DNA from: Semisulcospira habei | Taxonomy: Eukaryota; Mollusca; Gastropoda; Semisulcospiridae | Length of the DNA stretch: 64,000 nt | Assembly (NCBI GenBank): GCA_036245525.1 | Contig: BTPG01000003.1 | Coordinates: forward strand, 156,071,621-156,135,620 | Direction: 5' to 3' | Shown here: positions 11,441 to 22,711 of the stretch, in pieces | Layout: every line of letters starts with the position of its first letter | Numbering within the stretch: position 1 is the first letter of the stretch | Made by a program: the position numbers and the translations under genes | The notes under the pieces: generated by a model | What the model was told of the DNA's origin: nothing | The model's database searches: none | Seen by the model: the letters and a program-made list of their open reading frames with translations, nothing else

Positions 11441-11632
11441 GAAATTAATTTGACTATGATAATTCAAGAGTGGTGCCACAATAGCTTGGCGCCTGAGGCG
11501 CCAAGCTATTCTGGCACCACCCTTGAAACAAAATAGTTGACTTGTCTCCTAATCTGTTAGGTAGCTTTCACAGGACAATAAGAAACTTTTGAAAAAGAAA
11601 TCAGCCTCATGCTCAGGATGTAATGGGTTAAG
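11441..11632. mobile_element. Family I' palindromic TTAA element
   Basis: The right end GCTCAGGATGTAATGGGTTAA and the core CTTGGCGCCTGAGGCGCCAAG are clear, while the left end is approximate. Relatives are at 37335-37530 and 57028-57271. It carries the same core hairpin as families B, C and I. Confidence 0.8.
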
Positions 11633-11676
11633 GCATCGAGGAAATTGTAGCACTCCTCTCCCGTTAGGAGCTGTTG

Positions 11677-11896
11677 TAACCCTTTCCCTACCAACGGACG
11701 TACATTTTGTTTCTGAAATCTGTGTTCACTGAACGACCAAAAGCCACAACTGCCCAAAAAAAAACATGGGCGCACAGTGGTCTCAGCAAAAGACATAGAT
11801 CCTCATGAACGCCCGCGGTCGCGGAGGCACATGAGGATCTGTGCCTCTTGCAGTGAGATCGCGTTCGCTTTTTTCCCGGCAGTGCCGAAAGATTTA
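11677..11896 (+). mobile_element. Family A element, full length
   Basis: About 220 bp from TAACCCTTTCCCTACC to the TTAA near 11893. The long flank contains ACGACCAAAAGCCAC and AACATGG. The palindrome (about 11787-11852) has several mismatches. Confidence 0.88.
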
Positions 11897-12193
11897 ACAA
11901 AACATTTTTTTAAAACTGAGCCACTTTTTCTGAGAGTGAAAATGGCAGTTCTATTACCCCCATAACATCGCGTTTCTACTCACATTTTTAACACAGTGCT
12001 GATGCTTAAAAACGCTTCTACTCATATTTTAACACCGTCATGCTGCTGATGCTTAAAAACACTTCACTCCACTCCACTCCACACGAACCAGCTTCAAAGA
12101 CTTGACGGCGTTAGAAGTCGAGGCAAGTTGGCAATTATGTAATCCTTATCTTCTTTCAATGATTATGTCGCGACACTCCAGGTTTTCAAACTT

Positions 12194-12568
12194 GTGCGTT
12201 GGAGAACCTGTAACTCTCATGGACGATTCTCAACGAATATTCATGAGGTGAAGGTCGCATCGAAAGCGAGGCTATATGGGGAACATGTGGGAGGGGCAGA
12301 CAGTACTTTCATGGAGATAGAGAAGAAGCAGTCGAAGCGCAGATCGAAACACCATTGCGTTGTTCCTGTGTGCACATCAATTAGAGCACAGAATATTGAA
12401 AACGCGAAACTTTTATTTCATACTTTTCCAAAAGCAACCGAAACTCAACGGAGGAAGGAGTGGTTGATCCGAATTCATCTGCTCGTGTGTGGGTGCATGT
12501 GCAGTGTGTTGGGTGTGAGAGAAACTTGCATGTATAGATTTTATGGTCTACAGCAGAAACTGTTTTAA
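12194..12568 (+). CDS. Possible THAP-domain exon (fragment)
   Basis: A 124-codon open frame. From about residue 53 it reads HHCVVPVCTS, then FHTFPKATETQRRKEWLIRI. This resembles the first half of a THAP zinc finger, a DNA-binding fold that starts with a C-x4-C pair followed by an FHxFP box and a tryptophan. The second half of the finger (C-x2-H) is absent. The frame departs from the family after about residue 95, so the real exon may end near 12484 at a GT, or the gene may be broken. THAP domains occur in host regulators and in P-element-type transposases, and this copy cannot be assigned to either. Residues before 45 look like non-coding sequence, so the ATG used is doubtful. Confidence 0.45.
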   Translation: MRWRTCNSHGRFSTNIHEVKVASKARLYGEHVGGADSTFMEIEKKQSKRRSKHHCVVPVCTSIRAQNIENAKLLFHTFPKATETQRRKEWLIRIHLLVCGCMCSVLGVRETCMYRFYGLQQKLF

Positions 12569-12857
12569 GCGACCATCCTTACAGCAGATCCCCTGTCTTT
12601 ACAGACCAACATTTAGGTGGCTGCAGCCCGGTGTTTGCCCTACAAGACCTCTCTTGAGAGAGCATGAGATGTTTAAGGCCACTTTCTTCTAGCAAAAATT
12701 GTGATTGCCAGAACAGGTTCTGCTGTGTTAACATTTATTTTTGTTGTTGTAAAATTTAAGTTAGGTGCCTGTTCTCACGTGTGTATGTGTGCGTGTTTTG
12801 CTATAGAATGTCATTGTATTAAAGTTTTGGCTTACAATCTTGATTCCAAGAAAACAG
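12569..12857. other. No gene seen
   Basis: Sequence downstream of the THAP-like frame. ATTAAA near 12818 could serve as a polyadenylation signal, but there is no supporting evidence. Confidence 0.35.
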
Positions 12858-12949
12858 GGGATCAGCTGTGATAGCTTAAGGGTATTGTCTGATCAGCTTA
12901 ACACATGAAAATACCATGGCACTACCCTTCAAATGTCATAGTTGATCCC
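12858..12949. repeat. Decayed hairpin of the shared-core group
   Basis: GGGATCA...AAGGGTATTGTCTGAT is mirrored imperfectly by GGCACTACCCTTC...TTGATCCC. It resembles the family B core without its TTAA ends. Confidence 0.55.
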
Positions 12950-12981
12950 TTTAGATGATTGAGTAGTGTAGTGCTGCCACA

Positions 12982-13108
<127 letters not shown>

Positions 13109-14084
13109 CGCACAGAGTGATGAATGTCATACATTTTATTCTGCTGCAGTCTTCTGACTTCGACAATTATAGCCCTTTAGCTGTCAGCAGCGATTTGGTT
13201 GAAATGATGCCTATGAAAAACACTTCTGAAATTGCTACCAACTGCAAAATGGTTAAGAGAGGACAAACACTTGTACATAGCGTTAACCCGCTAGCTTATT
13301 TATCTTCCTGACGCACACCCACACATGCTTGAATTCACCAAACTGGAAACATTGAGGGGGGAGGGGGGGGGCAGCATGGGACAACACCAAGTAGGTCCAC
13401 AACCCGATAATTGAATTTAAACTGTGTTGTTTTTCGCTGGCTAAATTCACAAAATATAACCGAGTTGACCCCTCCAACAATGTTAATGTGCTGTCAAATC
13501 TTTAAAAAATAAAATAGTGTGCACTCAGTATGTTACAAGTTCCGTGTAAGCTTTGACAAAACACTCATATATCTCAAATGTGTAAAAGAAAATCCTAAAA
13601 CCACAATCTTCTGAATGCTCAATCTGCTGACAAGTTCCTTTGAACACAATTCAATCAAGCTTCAATGCAAATGGCTGTGATTGGTTTACAAGGGAGTGAT
13701 TTTTATATGTGGTCAGATATTTGCTAATGCTCAAAATACGGCATAATTCTAAGGCCTCGACGTTCTGCGCTTTCACTCGCCATGTTGCTGTCGCGCGTCT
13801 AGCCCCAGATAGCCTCGTTTTCGCGCACGCGACCTTTTGACCCCACGCTCATTAAGAATCGTCCATTCAGTCAGTTCAGTTCAGTTCTGTCAATATGGGA
13901 TCTCTGCTCTCGGAAATTTCCCGTACGCGCTCCACCCCAACCATCATCAGTCTTCGCAGAGTTCCTTTAGATATCGTGCCCCTAATTACTGGTCTTAGTT
14001 CGATCGCTATGGATCTCTCGTAGCCTTTCAAGCCTGGTCAGCGTCCACTGCCTTTCTCCACCACACCTTCGCTACGGATGCGAA
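13109..14084. other. No gene seen
   Basis: About 1 kb of ordinary-looking sequence with one G-tract near 13357-13371. Two short unrelated open frames show no recognisable domain. Confidence 0.5.
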
Positions 14085-14187
14085 TGTGCAGAAGGCCATC
14101 GGGCCGACGTCGTCCGCCGTTGGCCCAGCGCACGGCCGTGCGCGGGCCAACGGCGGACGACGTCGGCCCGATGGCCTTTGCGCACTG
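14085..14187. repeat. Family G CpG-rich palindrome
   Basis: AGAAGGCCATCGGGCCGACG is mirrored by CGTCGGCCCGATGGCCTTT with arms of about 45 bases. Two further copies are at 28597-28708 and 44239-44336. GC content is far above the surroundings. Confidence 0.88.
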
Positions 14188-14304
14188 GATAGGTCGAGGA
14201 ATGTTATTATGGACATGGCTTTTTATGAACCTCTTGTGTGGTCATGTGGCGAGTAGGACAGAATAGCGATGGACGAAATTAGACGCCGGTGTACGTTTAG
14301 AACT

Positions 14305-14365
14305 GTGCGCTGATCTGTTAGTTTGGATCTAAGCCGTAAGGTCCAAAATCACAGACCAGCACACG
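14305..14365. repeat. Family D palindrome, one arm decayed
   Basis: The right arm GGTCCAAAATCACAGACCAG is intact. The left arm has several changes (GCTGATCTGTTAGTTTGGAT). Confidence 0.75.
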
Positions 14366-14489
14366 TTCAGAAAACCTCGTGTCGAGGAATTCCGACAGAT
14401 TACTCAGAGCGTACATCTGAAAATGCGAAAAAAGGAGAGAAAAAAGTGAAAAGAGGTGGAGTTTTTTGGGGAAGTTGGTGTGCGTGTTT

Positions 14490-14501
14490 ACGTGTGTGTG
14501 T

Positions 14502-14583
<82 letters not shown>

Positions 14584-14610
14584 CGGGGGGGGGGGGGGGG
14601 GGGGTCGGGG
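14490..14610. repeat. (TG)n followed by G-tract
   Basis: About 45 TG units, then a G run of about 20 broken by a C. Confidence 0.95.
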
Positions 14611-14642
14611 GGGTCGGAGGGAATCCAGCCGCCAGAGAGCTC

Positions 14643-14831
14643 TTAACTCAATCTGCCCGCGACACACCACAGCAAGATATGGCTCGACCATGATAGTCCA
14701 AGGGTGGTGGCAGAATAGCTTGGCCACCACCCTTGAACTATCATGGTCGATCTGTCTCCTGAATTGTAATGCAGTCCTCAGAGGATAACTCCAAAATGTG
14801 AGTATTTTGTACCTCGGGCACAATGAGTTAA
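14643..14831. mobile_element. Family C palindromic TTAA element
   Basis: TTAACTCAATCTGCCC to CGGGCACAATGAGTTAA. The hairpin around AGCTTGG has lost the GGCGCC centre, leaving GGTGGCAGAATAGCTTGGCC. Confidence 0.85.
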
Positions 14832-14883
14832 AGCACTCAAACTCTAAACATCTGATTTCAGACACACCTGCCGAAGCTTTATA

Positions 14884-15520
14884 CAGTAAAACCAGCACAT
14901 AACGGTCACCCAAGGGATAGGTCAGATGTGACCACTATAGACAGGAGAACCGTTTTATAAAGGATCCAGACCAAAAAGGTGACTGCCAAGCGAGTAAAAT
15001 GCAGAGAAGAACTCAACCCAGAAAGAAACACGCTTAGAAAAGACAGCTACTGGCCAATTTATTACATTTCAGTTAAACGTCATTTTTTTTTTTTCAAAGA
15101 GACAAACAAACAAGTATACAATTCAGTCGCTACTTATCTTGTCAGCGAAAACAGGTAAGTGGCAACTAAAGGATGTGACGTCAACAAACAAACAAACAAA
15201 AAAACAAAACAAAAAAAAGATGAAGAACAAACGTGCCTAAAAAAATAGGTAACATAAAAATGATGTAATAAAAAGGGTTTATCATTATTTTGAAAACTAG
15301 TGAAGCGGAGGTATACTTCTTGGTTGGGCCGCTATATAGACAAGCGTTATATGGAGGTGGCCTCAGTGCTTGAGATATACTTGATGGCTGGCTACTATAG
15401 ACATGTGGCCTTTTTATAAAGGGCTTTTCACGTAAGAGTGAAGAGGAGGGATACCTTTTGATTCGCCGTTATATGAGTAGTCAGGTGACATAGAGGTGGC
15501 CTGCTAGAGCAGGTTCACTG
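14884..15520. mobile_element. pogo/Tigger-like non-autonomous element
   Basis: About 637 bp starting CAGTAAAACCAGC and ending as the mirror of CAGTGAACCTGC, with TA on both sides (14882-14883 and 15521-15522). CAGT ends next to TA and repeated TTATATGG/TATAAC subterminal motifs are typical of pogo-like elements (known). No transposase frame is present. The centre contains the family M sequence (CAAAAAGGTGACTGCCAAGC, GAAACACGCTTAG) shared with 44440-44752. Confidence 0.7.
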
Positions 15521-15540
15521 TAGATAAACTTAGGGAGACT

Positions 15541-15621
15541 CGTGAGAGATCAAGGGTAGTGCCTGATTAGATTGGCGCCTGTTCAGACAATCTAACCAGA
15601 CACTACCCTTAAACTCTCACG
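15541..15621. repeat. Shared-core palindrome variant (N)
   Basis: CGTGAGAGATCAAGGGTAGT pairs with its mirror ending CTCTCACG. It has the core of families B/C (AAGGGTAGTGCCTGATTAG) but different outer arms and no TTAA ends. Confidence 0.8.
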
Positions 15622-15818
15622 ACGTCCCATGCATCACCCGTGCAGTCGCGCTTGAACTGAAAGACTTGTATGCGCTGCGGAAGGGTCGAAGCCAGAGCGG
15701 GTGTAATTAGGCTTATAAAGTGCTCCGAAGGTTTAGAAGACAACTTTATGTATCTCTTTTTCAACCTGAATGCGTTTTAACTATTTCACTGCCGAGAAAC
15801 ACTGAACGCATTCCAGCT

Positions 15819-15884
15819 GCAAGAGACATAGATCCTCATGAGCCCCCGCGACAGCGGGAGCTCATGAGGATCTATGTCTCTTGC
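15819..15884. mobile_element. Family A palindromic element
   Basis: The arms carry GAGACATAG and the matching CTATGTCTC, a paired change from the common GAGGCATAG. The surrounding flanks run from ACTATTTCACTGCCGAG to about 15990. Confidence 0.92.
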
Positions 15885-16139
15885 TGACACCACGTTGTGT
15901 CCATGTTACTTGCTAGGCTTGGTCTCTTTGGCGCTGAACTCACACTGATTTCTTAACACAATTTTTTGGGGGGTCCACTGGCAGTGAAAGTTTACAGAAG
16001 ACAGCTTTATGTGTATCCTTTTCCCTCTGCGTGCGTTTTTAATGGGGGCATCTGGCAAATGGTGTCGGTTATAGTTTGTGACGCGATCTCTTCCGGTTTC
16101 TGATTTCTGGCTCAGTTTTTTCCCCCAGCGAATTTAGTT

Positions 16140-16484
16140 TTTGTTTTGTTCTGTTCCTCTTTCTCTTCTGCGCGGTTGCTTTTCGTTCCCTTTTGTTCCT
16201 TTTGTGTCCTTTTCTCGTCTGTTCTGTTTCTTTTTCCTATCTATTCTTTTTGGTTTTTACTCGTCTGTTCTGTTTCTTTTCCTATCTGTTCTTTTTGGTT
16301 TTTACTCGTCTGTTCTGTTTCTTTCCCTTCTGTTCCTTTCTGTTCTGTTTCTTTCCCTTCTGTTTCTTTTTGTTCTGTTTCTTTTTGTTCTGTTTCTGTT
16401 CTGTTTCTTTCCCGCCTGTTTCTTTCTGTTCTCTTTTTGTCTGTTCCGTTTCTATCCATCCTTTTCTTCTTCTTCTTTTTTTTT

Positions 16485-16537
<53 letters not shown>

Positions 16538-16655
16538 TCCTTCTCTTCTGTTTTGCTTTTTCCCCCATCTGATCTTTTTTCTTCTTCTTCTGTCCTGTTT
16601 GTATTCATTTTCTTCCTTTTTGTCCTTTTCTCGTCTGCTTCTGTCTTGTCTGCTT
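16140..16655. repeat. Pyrimidine-only minisatellite and poly-T
   Basis: Plus strand is almost entirely T and C with units such as TTCTGTTTCTTTCCC, and two poly-T runs at about 16478-16536. The long open frames rich in F, S and L (or K and E) are artefacts. The opening CCCCAGCGAATTTAG segment (16124-16138) recurs at 20336-20350. Confidence 0.9.
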
Positions 16656-16679
16656 TTTTCTCGTCGCACTTCAAGATGA

Positions 16680-16932
16680 AAACATCACATACAAACGTGC
16701 TGCTAAGTTATTTCTCCCTGATCCGTCTTTGTCCACTGATGCCAAGCTGGAGGCGATCTGACTTCCCCTTCCGGTTAATCGCCTTGCACTAATTAAGTAA
16801 ATTTATATTGATGCATAAAATTCTTAATGAAAAAGCCCCATCTTACTGATCTAGGCTGTTCTCGCCAAATGAAAAGAAATACAACACCTCCAGGAACAGT
16901 ATTTCGGTTAAAAGGACCCGCATGCGCGTGAG

Positions 16933-17014
<82 letters not shown>

Positions 17015-17168
17015 CGCGTGCGTGCGTGCGTGCGTGCGTAATATGTTTACATTTAGTTAGCTTTTTTTTAAAGTAGCGTAGCAAGGACAGATTGTAAGAA
17101 AGGCCTGCGCGCCTAACATCTCAGTCCTTGGCAAATAAAGTTTCTTTCGTTCGTTCAGTCGTTCGTTC
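16680..17168 (+). mobile_element. Decayed CR1-like LINE 3' part
   Basis: Related to the LINE at 438-1650. Conceptual pieces RAAKLFLPDPSLSTDAKLEA and MHKILNEKAPSY can be read, but stops and frameshifts break them. The RT piece ends at about 16925, followed by (TG)n, an AAGGAC...GTCCTT stem, AATAAA near 17129 and a TTCG-repeat tail. Confidence 0.75.
16938..17038. repeat. (TG)n and (TGCG)n microsatellite in a LINE 3' UTR
   Basis: TG repeat ending in TGCG units, between the RT remnant and the 3' tail. Confidence 0.95.
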
Positions 17169-17470
17169 TGCTTAGTTTCCCTCTTCCGTACCGTTTCTTT
17201 CGTCCGTTCATGTGTATTTTTGTCTGTTTTTATCTTTCCATTTCGGTTTTCGTGTGCATTTGCATGAGACGCTGTACTCTTTTGTGCTGTGCTCTGTCAG
17301 TCCTCTTCTTTTCTGTTCTGTTCTGTTCCTTTCAGTCCCGCTAGCGCCGTTCTGATTTACTCCACCCGCAAATGCATGTCTCGTTGAGCATCACAAATTG
17401 CTTGGTTTACCAGTATGTGTGCCTCACAAAAGGAAAGTCGCTCACTCAAGCGAGAGTAGCGATATCAGGA

Positions 17471-17536
17471 TATACTGGTCTGTGATTTTGGATCTTACGG
17501 CTCTAGAGCCGTAAGATCCAAAATCACAGACCAGCA
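17471..17536. repeat. Family D palindrome
   Basis: The arms CTGGTCTGTGATTTTGGATC and mirror are centred on CTCTAGAG. The GGATC/GATCC pair replaces GGACC/GGTCC on both arms. Confidence 0.9.
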
Positions 17537-17634
17537 CGCATATCTTTTTTGATAAGGTGGAAACTGGCTGGCAAAGCTGGAAATTGGGTAACGGTTCTGG
17601 AGCTTGATAAAGGTAATTCACCAGGAACAGAAGA

Positions 17635-17975
<341 letters not shown>

Positions 17976-18039
17976 TCTTATCATACTATTGTCTCAAGAT
18001 TGGAAAGAGACAAATATTGGAAAGATAAAGAGAGGCGTG

Positions 18040-18498
18040 TGGCCACAAAAACAAACAAACAAATAAACAAACAAACAAACAAAAACACAAATAAACAACC
18101 AAACAAACAATGTCACCCGAACTACAGAGCCTTTACTAATATTTTGTCATATTGAAGCCATGTTTTGATCTTGAAAATTACACATTCAAGCTAGCTTAAC
18201 TTCATGTCACCTTTTTCTGGGCCTACATGGAAAGAGAAAGCAAGGAACGCGATGTTTTAGTTTGTCACGTACAACCGTTTGGTGCCAGTGACCCGTCTCT
18301 GCAGTGTCCTCTTACATAATCACTAAAACAGGGCCTTTCCCATACACACCCTCTAACAAAATCTGCCATCAAAAGCTACACGCCCTCAACAAATCTTCCG
18401 CCGCATATAACAGTCATCTCGTTCTTGCACAACTTTTCTGTAAAAAGAAAATCCGCAATCGCTCTCGACACTTCCTAAAGCAATCGTTCACTACTTAC
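18040..18498. other. No gene seen
   Basis: An ACAAACAA-type low-complexity patch to about 18110, then ordinary sequence. A 136-codon frame from 18304 runs into a hairpin element and shows no known domain. Confidence 0.5.
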
Positions 18499-18556
18499 AT
18501 TGATTTTCATGAGCGCCTGCTGCTGCAGGGGCTCATGAGAATCTGTGCCTCTTGCC
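18499..18556. mobile_element. Family A palindrome, left arm decayed
   Basis: The right arm CTCATGAGAATCTGTGCCTC is intact. The left arm begins only at GATTTTCATGAGCGC. Confidence 0.75.
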
Positions 18557-18830
18557 GGCATTTATATGCTCATTTGTATTTTTTTGGGGGGAGACACAGA
18601 GGTCTATCCAGTTGCTCAGTGAAATTCTGCGGCCGGAGTGTGCACTGCGTTGTCCCTGGCACCGTTTGTAAAGAAATCTCCGCCGTGCTGCGGAGGACAA
18701 TATGTCATAATTAGCCTTGACCTTGAGAACTCTGTGCGCTAATTAGTCCAGATACTAACGTCTTCTGTTAATCAGGCATGCGACTAGAAGCTTGCATCTC
18801 GTGAATGATGGTAGTTTCTCCTTCTTTTAT

Positions 18831-18922
18831 TTAACCCTTTGGCTGTTGGTAGCGGTTTTTGTCGCGGTGATTCCGACAGGAATCATCGCGACAAAAACCG
18901 CTACCGACAGCAAAAGGGTTAA
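18831..18922. mobile_element. Family E palindromic TTAA element
   Basis: TTAACCCTTTGGCTGTTGGT to the mirrored AAAAGGGTTAA. The arms contain GGTAGCGGTTTTTGTCGCG. The last TTAA (18919-18922) starts the next element. Confidence 0.92.
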
Positions 18923-19030
18923 TTCCTTCACTTCCGAGAAAAAAAAATGAAACTAGATCGATGATTCTTGCTGACATCACTGTGTATCCGTGTTCGGGAG
19001 ACGGCTGGGGGCTCTTTCGCATAGATTTAA
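18919..19030. mobile_element. Family A remnant lacking its palindrome
   Basis: The flank pieces TTCACTTCCGAGAAAAAAA and TTGCTGACATCAC...GTATCCGTGTTC are present, but most of the hairpin is deleted. It shares one TTAA with the E element before it and another with the C element after it. Confidence 0.7.
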
Positions 19031-19239
19031 CTCATTGTACCCCAAGACCGAAATCCCCAAATTTGCCGTTGTCCTCTGAAGACTGCATTGCAGTGCAGGA
19101 CGCAGATCGACCATGATAGTTCAAGGGTGATGCCAGAATAACTTGGCGCCCATAGGCGCCAAGCTATTCTGGCATCACCCTTGAACTATCATGGTCGATC
19201 CATATCTTGCTGTGGTGTGTCTGGGATAGAATGAGTTAA
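19027..19239. mobile_element. Family C palindromic TTAA element
   Basis: 213 bp, TTAACTCATTGTACCCCAAG to GGATAGAATGAGTTAA. The core hairpin is almost perfect. It has the same length as the copy at 31499-31711. Confidence 0.93.
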
Positions 19240-19523
19240 CAATGATTTCGGAAGAGCAGACTGCGTCCGCTGGCAAAATATTATAATAATAACCCTTGTC
19301 CAGACTTTTAATGATGCAAACAAACTCCAAACCTGATCCATCCGTCCCACTGTTTACTATAATGTATATACAGTATTGTCCAGCTATCAGCATAATATTT
19401 CATCTGTGATGCAAGTGACGTGCTTTATATTGTGATATGTTTTCTGTGATTATTTTGTGAAATCGTGTTTATTGCCTTTACGTTTAGACCACAATAGTTA
19501 TTAACGTGTGCGGGTGTATGTGA

Positions 19524-19832
<309 letters not shown>

Positions 19833-20247
19833 ACAATAATACTGATTTGCCAATGAATTAATTTTATTTTCACAATAACCTTTGAGGGATAGTGTTGGAC
19901 AAAACGAAGCTGCCTGTTGTTAGCACGAGGGCCTTTTGGTTACTGGGGCCTGAGTGCGTGTGTACTAGCATGCGACATGATTATGCGACGTGGTTTGCCT
20001 AGCACCCCGGGTATTTTCACACTTTTGGACTTTTTTTCTTCTTCACTGCATGTTATGGGTTTGTCTGGTGTGTCACAGGTTGGGATGCGAGGAGAGGCCA
20101 GGTAGACTCAACTAACGTGTCAAGCTATAATTAATTTAACCCGTTCACTGCCTGTTGGACGCAGATTGTATTTTTGACATCACTGAGAATGCAAAATATG
20201 TCAAAGACCGTTATCCGTCAAAAGAGGGTGGAAACAATTTATTCTCA

Positions 20248-20313
20248 GCAAGAGGCATAGGTCCTAATGCGCCCCGGCAGTTGCCGGGGCGCATGAGGAT
20301 CTATGCCTCTTGC
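20248..20313. mobile_element. Family A palindromic element
   Basis: The inner arm is changed to GCGCCCCGGC with the matching GCCGGGGCGC opposite. The full element starts about 20137 (TTTAACCCGTTCACTGCC). Confidence 0.9.
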
Positions 20314-20319
20314 AGTAGG

Positions 20320-20918
20320 GTGGTGGCATATTGTTTCCCCAGCGAATTTAGCTTTTGTTTTGTTCCTCTTTCTCTTCTGTGCTGTTGCGTTCTTGGTTTT
20401 AAAAAAAACAAAAAACTTTCTGTTTTATGGTGTGCGTGCCAGTGCGTGCGTGAAAGTCATGCGAATATTTAACCGCCTTGTGCGCCGGTTCTATTTCCAG
20501 TCCTCCCTATATTATGAACAAGGGGGTTAACTGAACATTGCACTTTTTCTTGCTCATTCCCATCGTAAGTCACTAATGCGGCTGTTTTCAGTTTCCTTCC
20601 TAAATTCGGGTCCCCGGGTCCTGGCCCAAGCCTCTTAACATATGTTTCATACGGTATTGCCGTGCTAAATTACAAAACAATTAGCTGTTTGCCCAGTCTG
20701 ATAGCCGCGGTATTTTGCGATAAAGAAACTTCATCTGTATACTTCCTTCGTCGAGAAACACACAGGATTTATCGGACAAAATTCTCAAGAATGGAGTTTG
20801 AGGGCGGGCCTATTGAATACAGCAGTAACTAAGGGGAGGTGACTATCCCGTTAACTACCCAGTTGTCCCCCCTTCAGTCGTAGACTAAAAACGGATGAAA
20901 ATTAAGCCTCTTCCAACA
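20320..20918. other. No gene seen
   Basis: The first part (to about 20395) repeats the segment found at 16117-16190. The rest is unassigned, with no recognised frame. Confidence 0.5.
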
Positions 20919-20978
20919 AGAAGCATAGATACTCATGAGCGCCTGCAGTTGCAGGCACTCATAAGTATCTATGCTTCT
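20919..20978. mobile_element. Family A palindrome, divergent
   Basis: AAGAAGCATAGATACTCATG is mirrored by CATAAGTATCTATGCTTCT. The changes at AGAAG and GATAC are matched in the other arm. Confidence 0.82.
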
Positions 20979-21277
20979 GATTTGAAGACTGAGGCTCCAT
21001 CAGAATGTATCCCTGTGGCTAAATGGAAGGGGCTGGTTGCGCGACCAGCTTAGTGTTCATCCGAAACCTGCTTCACTGTGTAAGGTTCCCACGTGGAGCG
21101 ACCTTATAGTAAACAACGTCTGCATGTTTTTCACACGTATACCTAATACCGAACGTACGGACGGACGGACATTGGCTGATCTTGATTGTTTCATTTGGTT
21201 CACTCATTCTTTCACTCCAGCATTCATTGTTTGTTTGTTTTTTTACGCCGCACAAGTAACAATGAACAATGAAAAAT

Positions 21278-21365
21278 GAACAATGAACCTTTATTTTACA
21301 ACGGTAAAAGCATTTGGTCACAAAAACCAATTTTCAAACTTGCCGGAAAACGAAGACTTTAGATT
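21278..21365 (-). mobile_element. LINE 3' tail fragment
   Basis: The minus strand reads CCGGCAAGTTTGAAAAT, then TTTTACCGTTGTAAAATAAAG and TTCATTGTTCATT. It is the same 3' UTR end as the LINE at 438-1650. A GAT-repeat stretch at 21497-21535, with a similar ACCGTGAACAACAACATC junction, may be another such tail. Confidence 0.72.
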
Positions 21366-21800
21366 TTCAACTCTCCATAAAATATTGAAAGCATTGCGTT
21401 CGATTTCAAGTTTTCAATATATAAATTTTGTTCAATTTCTTATAAATTCTATAGTATCCGTTTGTTGTTATTTTTGTTGTTGTTGCTGCTGTTTTTGATG
21501 ATGATGATGATAATGATGATGATGATGATGATGTTGTTGTTCACGGTTTTCCCAGAATGGAAACGTTGCCGATGTCTTTTTTTATAAATTGTACAGTAGT
21601 TGCTTAGGACTTCCGGGCCGATTATGAATACTCCCGAGAAACAAAAAGTCCTCGGGCAGAAGTCGGCCGCAGCTGATCTAGAGTACTCGCACAAGCTTTT
21701 ATTGTTCGTCTCACACATATACCGTGCAGCGTCTGTCGTGTGGAGTTTCGGGGTGTTTATCACAATGAATATATCACAGTGCCCTGCTCCGGACATTGGA

Positions 21801-21824
21801 CATTGGACCCCTCAAGGGTCCAAT
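21801..21824. repeat. Small palindrome next to a G-tract
   Basis: CATTGGACCC and GGGTCCAATG with a 4-base loop, followed by a G run (about 21827-21842). Confidence 0.7.
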
Positions 21825-21892
21825 GGAGGGGGGGGGGGGGGGTCTACGTTCAGAGTCTATGACTCACGTTAAAAGTAGAGAGGTAGTCGTGG

Positions 21893-21988
21893 GAGATGGA
21901 TCGACCGCGATAACTTAAGGGTAGTGACTGATTATCTTGGCGCCTCCGACGCCAAGCTAATCAGGCAATACCCTTGATTTATTGTGGT
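21893..21988. repeat. Shared-core palindrome variant
   Basis: GGAGATGGATCGACCGCGAT and core AAGGGTAGTGACTGATTATC, mirrored with several mismatches. A lone half with the same right arm (GGCGCCAAGTGAATCAGGCA) lies at 22217-22258. Confidence 0.75.
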
Positions 21989-22514
21989 CAGATTTCAAGA
22001 TTTACGTCTCAAGATTCTTGATTATTCCTTTCAAGATTCAAGAAATTTGTTGTCACAGGTGTTATTAATTAATTTACTTAATTTTGTACTAAATCAATCT
22101 TACAAACATTGCAATCTCTGCATCAACAATGATCTCTTAACTCTATCTTTGTGTGCAATTCCCAAGCGTCGGCCATTCTAACTACGGTCTACCTTTGACT
22201 TATTGTGGTCTATGTACTAGGCGCCAAGTGAATCAGGCACTACCCTTGATTTATCTGTGGCGCGGGATGCAAAACACTTACTGTCAGGGTCGGTGGTCCA
22301 CGTCAGACCACTTCCGCCAGTGTCGTAGTGTGTTGACCTCTTCCGGCGTATGAGGAACATAGATTTAAATAATGGCAAGCAACGTGTCATGAAGAGTAAT
22401 TCCCTTTTGAAGACCCTAGTAACTTCATAAGCTAACGAGGAGCTACATCTTATAATTGCAAATAGTTCTTTCATTGGAATCTCTCCTTGCTTTTACTTCA
22501 TGGTAATGAGACAT

Positions 22515-22711
22515 TTAACACATTCTACCCTGAAATCCATAAATTTTGAAGTTGCCCTCTGAAAGACTGTATTACAATTCTAGAGACAGATCGAGCATGG
22601 TAGTTCAAGGGTGCTGCCAGAATAGCGCCAAGCAATTCTGGCACCACCCTTGAACTACTGACCCTGCTCGATCCATGTCTTGCTGTGATGTGGCGGGGCT
22701 GAATGAGTTAA
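22515..22711. mobile_element. Family C palindromic TTAA element
   Basis: TTAACACATTCTACCCTG to GGGGCTGAATGAGTTAA. The hairpin centre is shortened (AGAATAGCGCCAAGCAATTCT). Confidence 0.88.

Noticed and set aside
16141..16792. Hydrophobic F/S/L-rich frames up to 199 codons that look like membrane proteins
   Set aside because: The DNA is a pure pyrimidine tract and all three plus-strand frames look alike.
18304..18714. 136-codon frame
   Set aside because: Its second half is a family A palindrome arm and the first half shows no domain.
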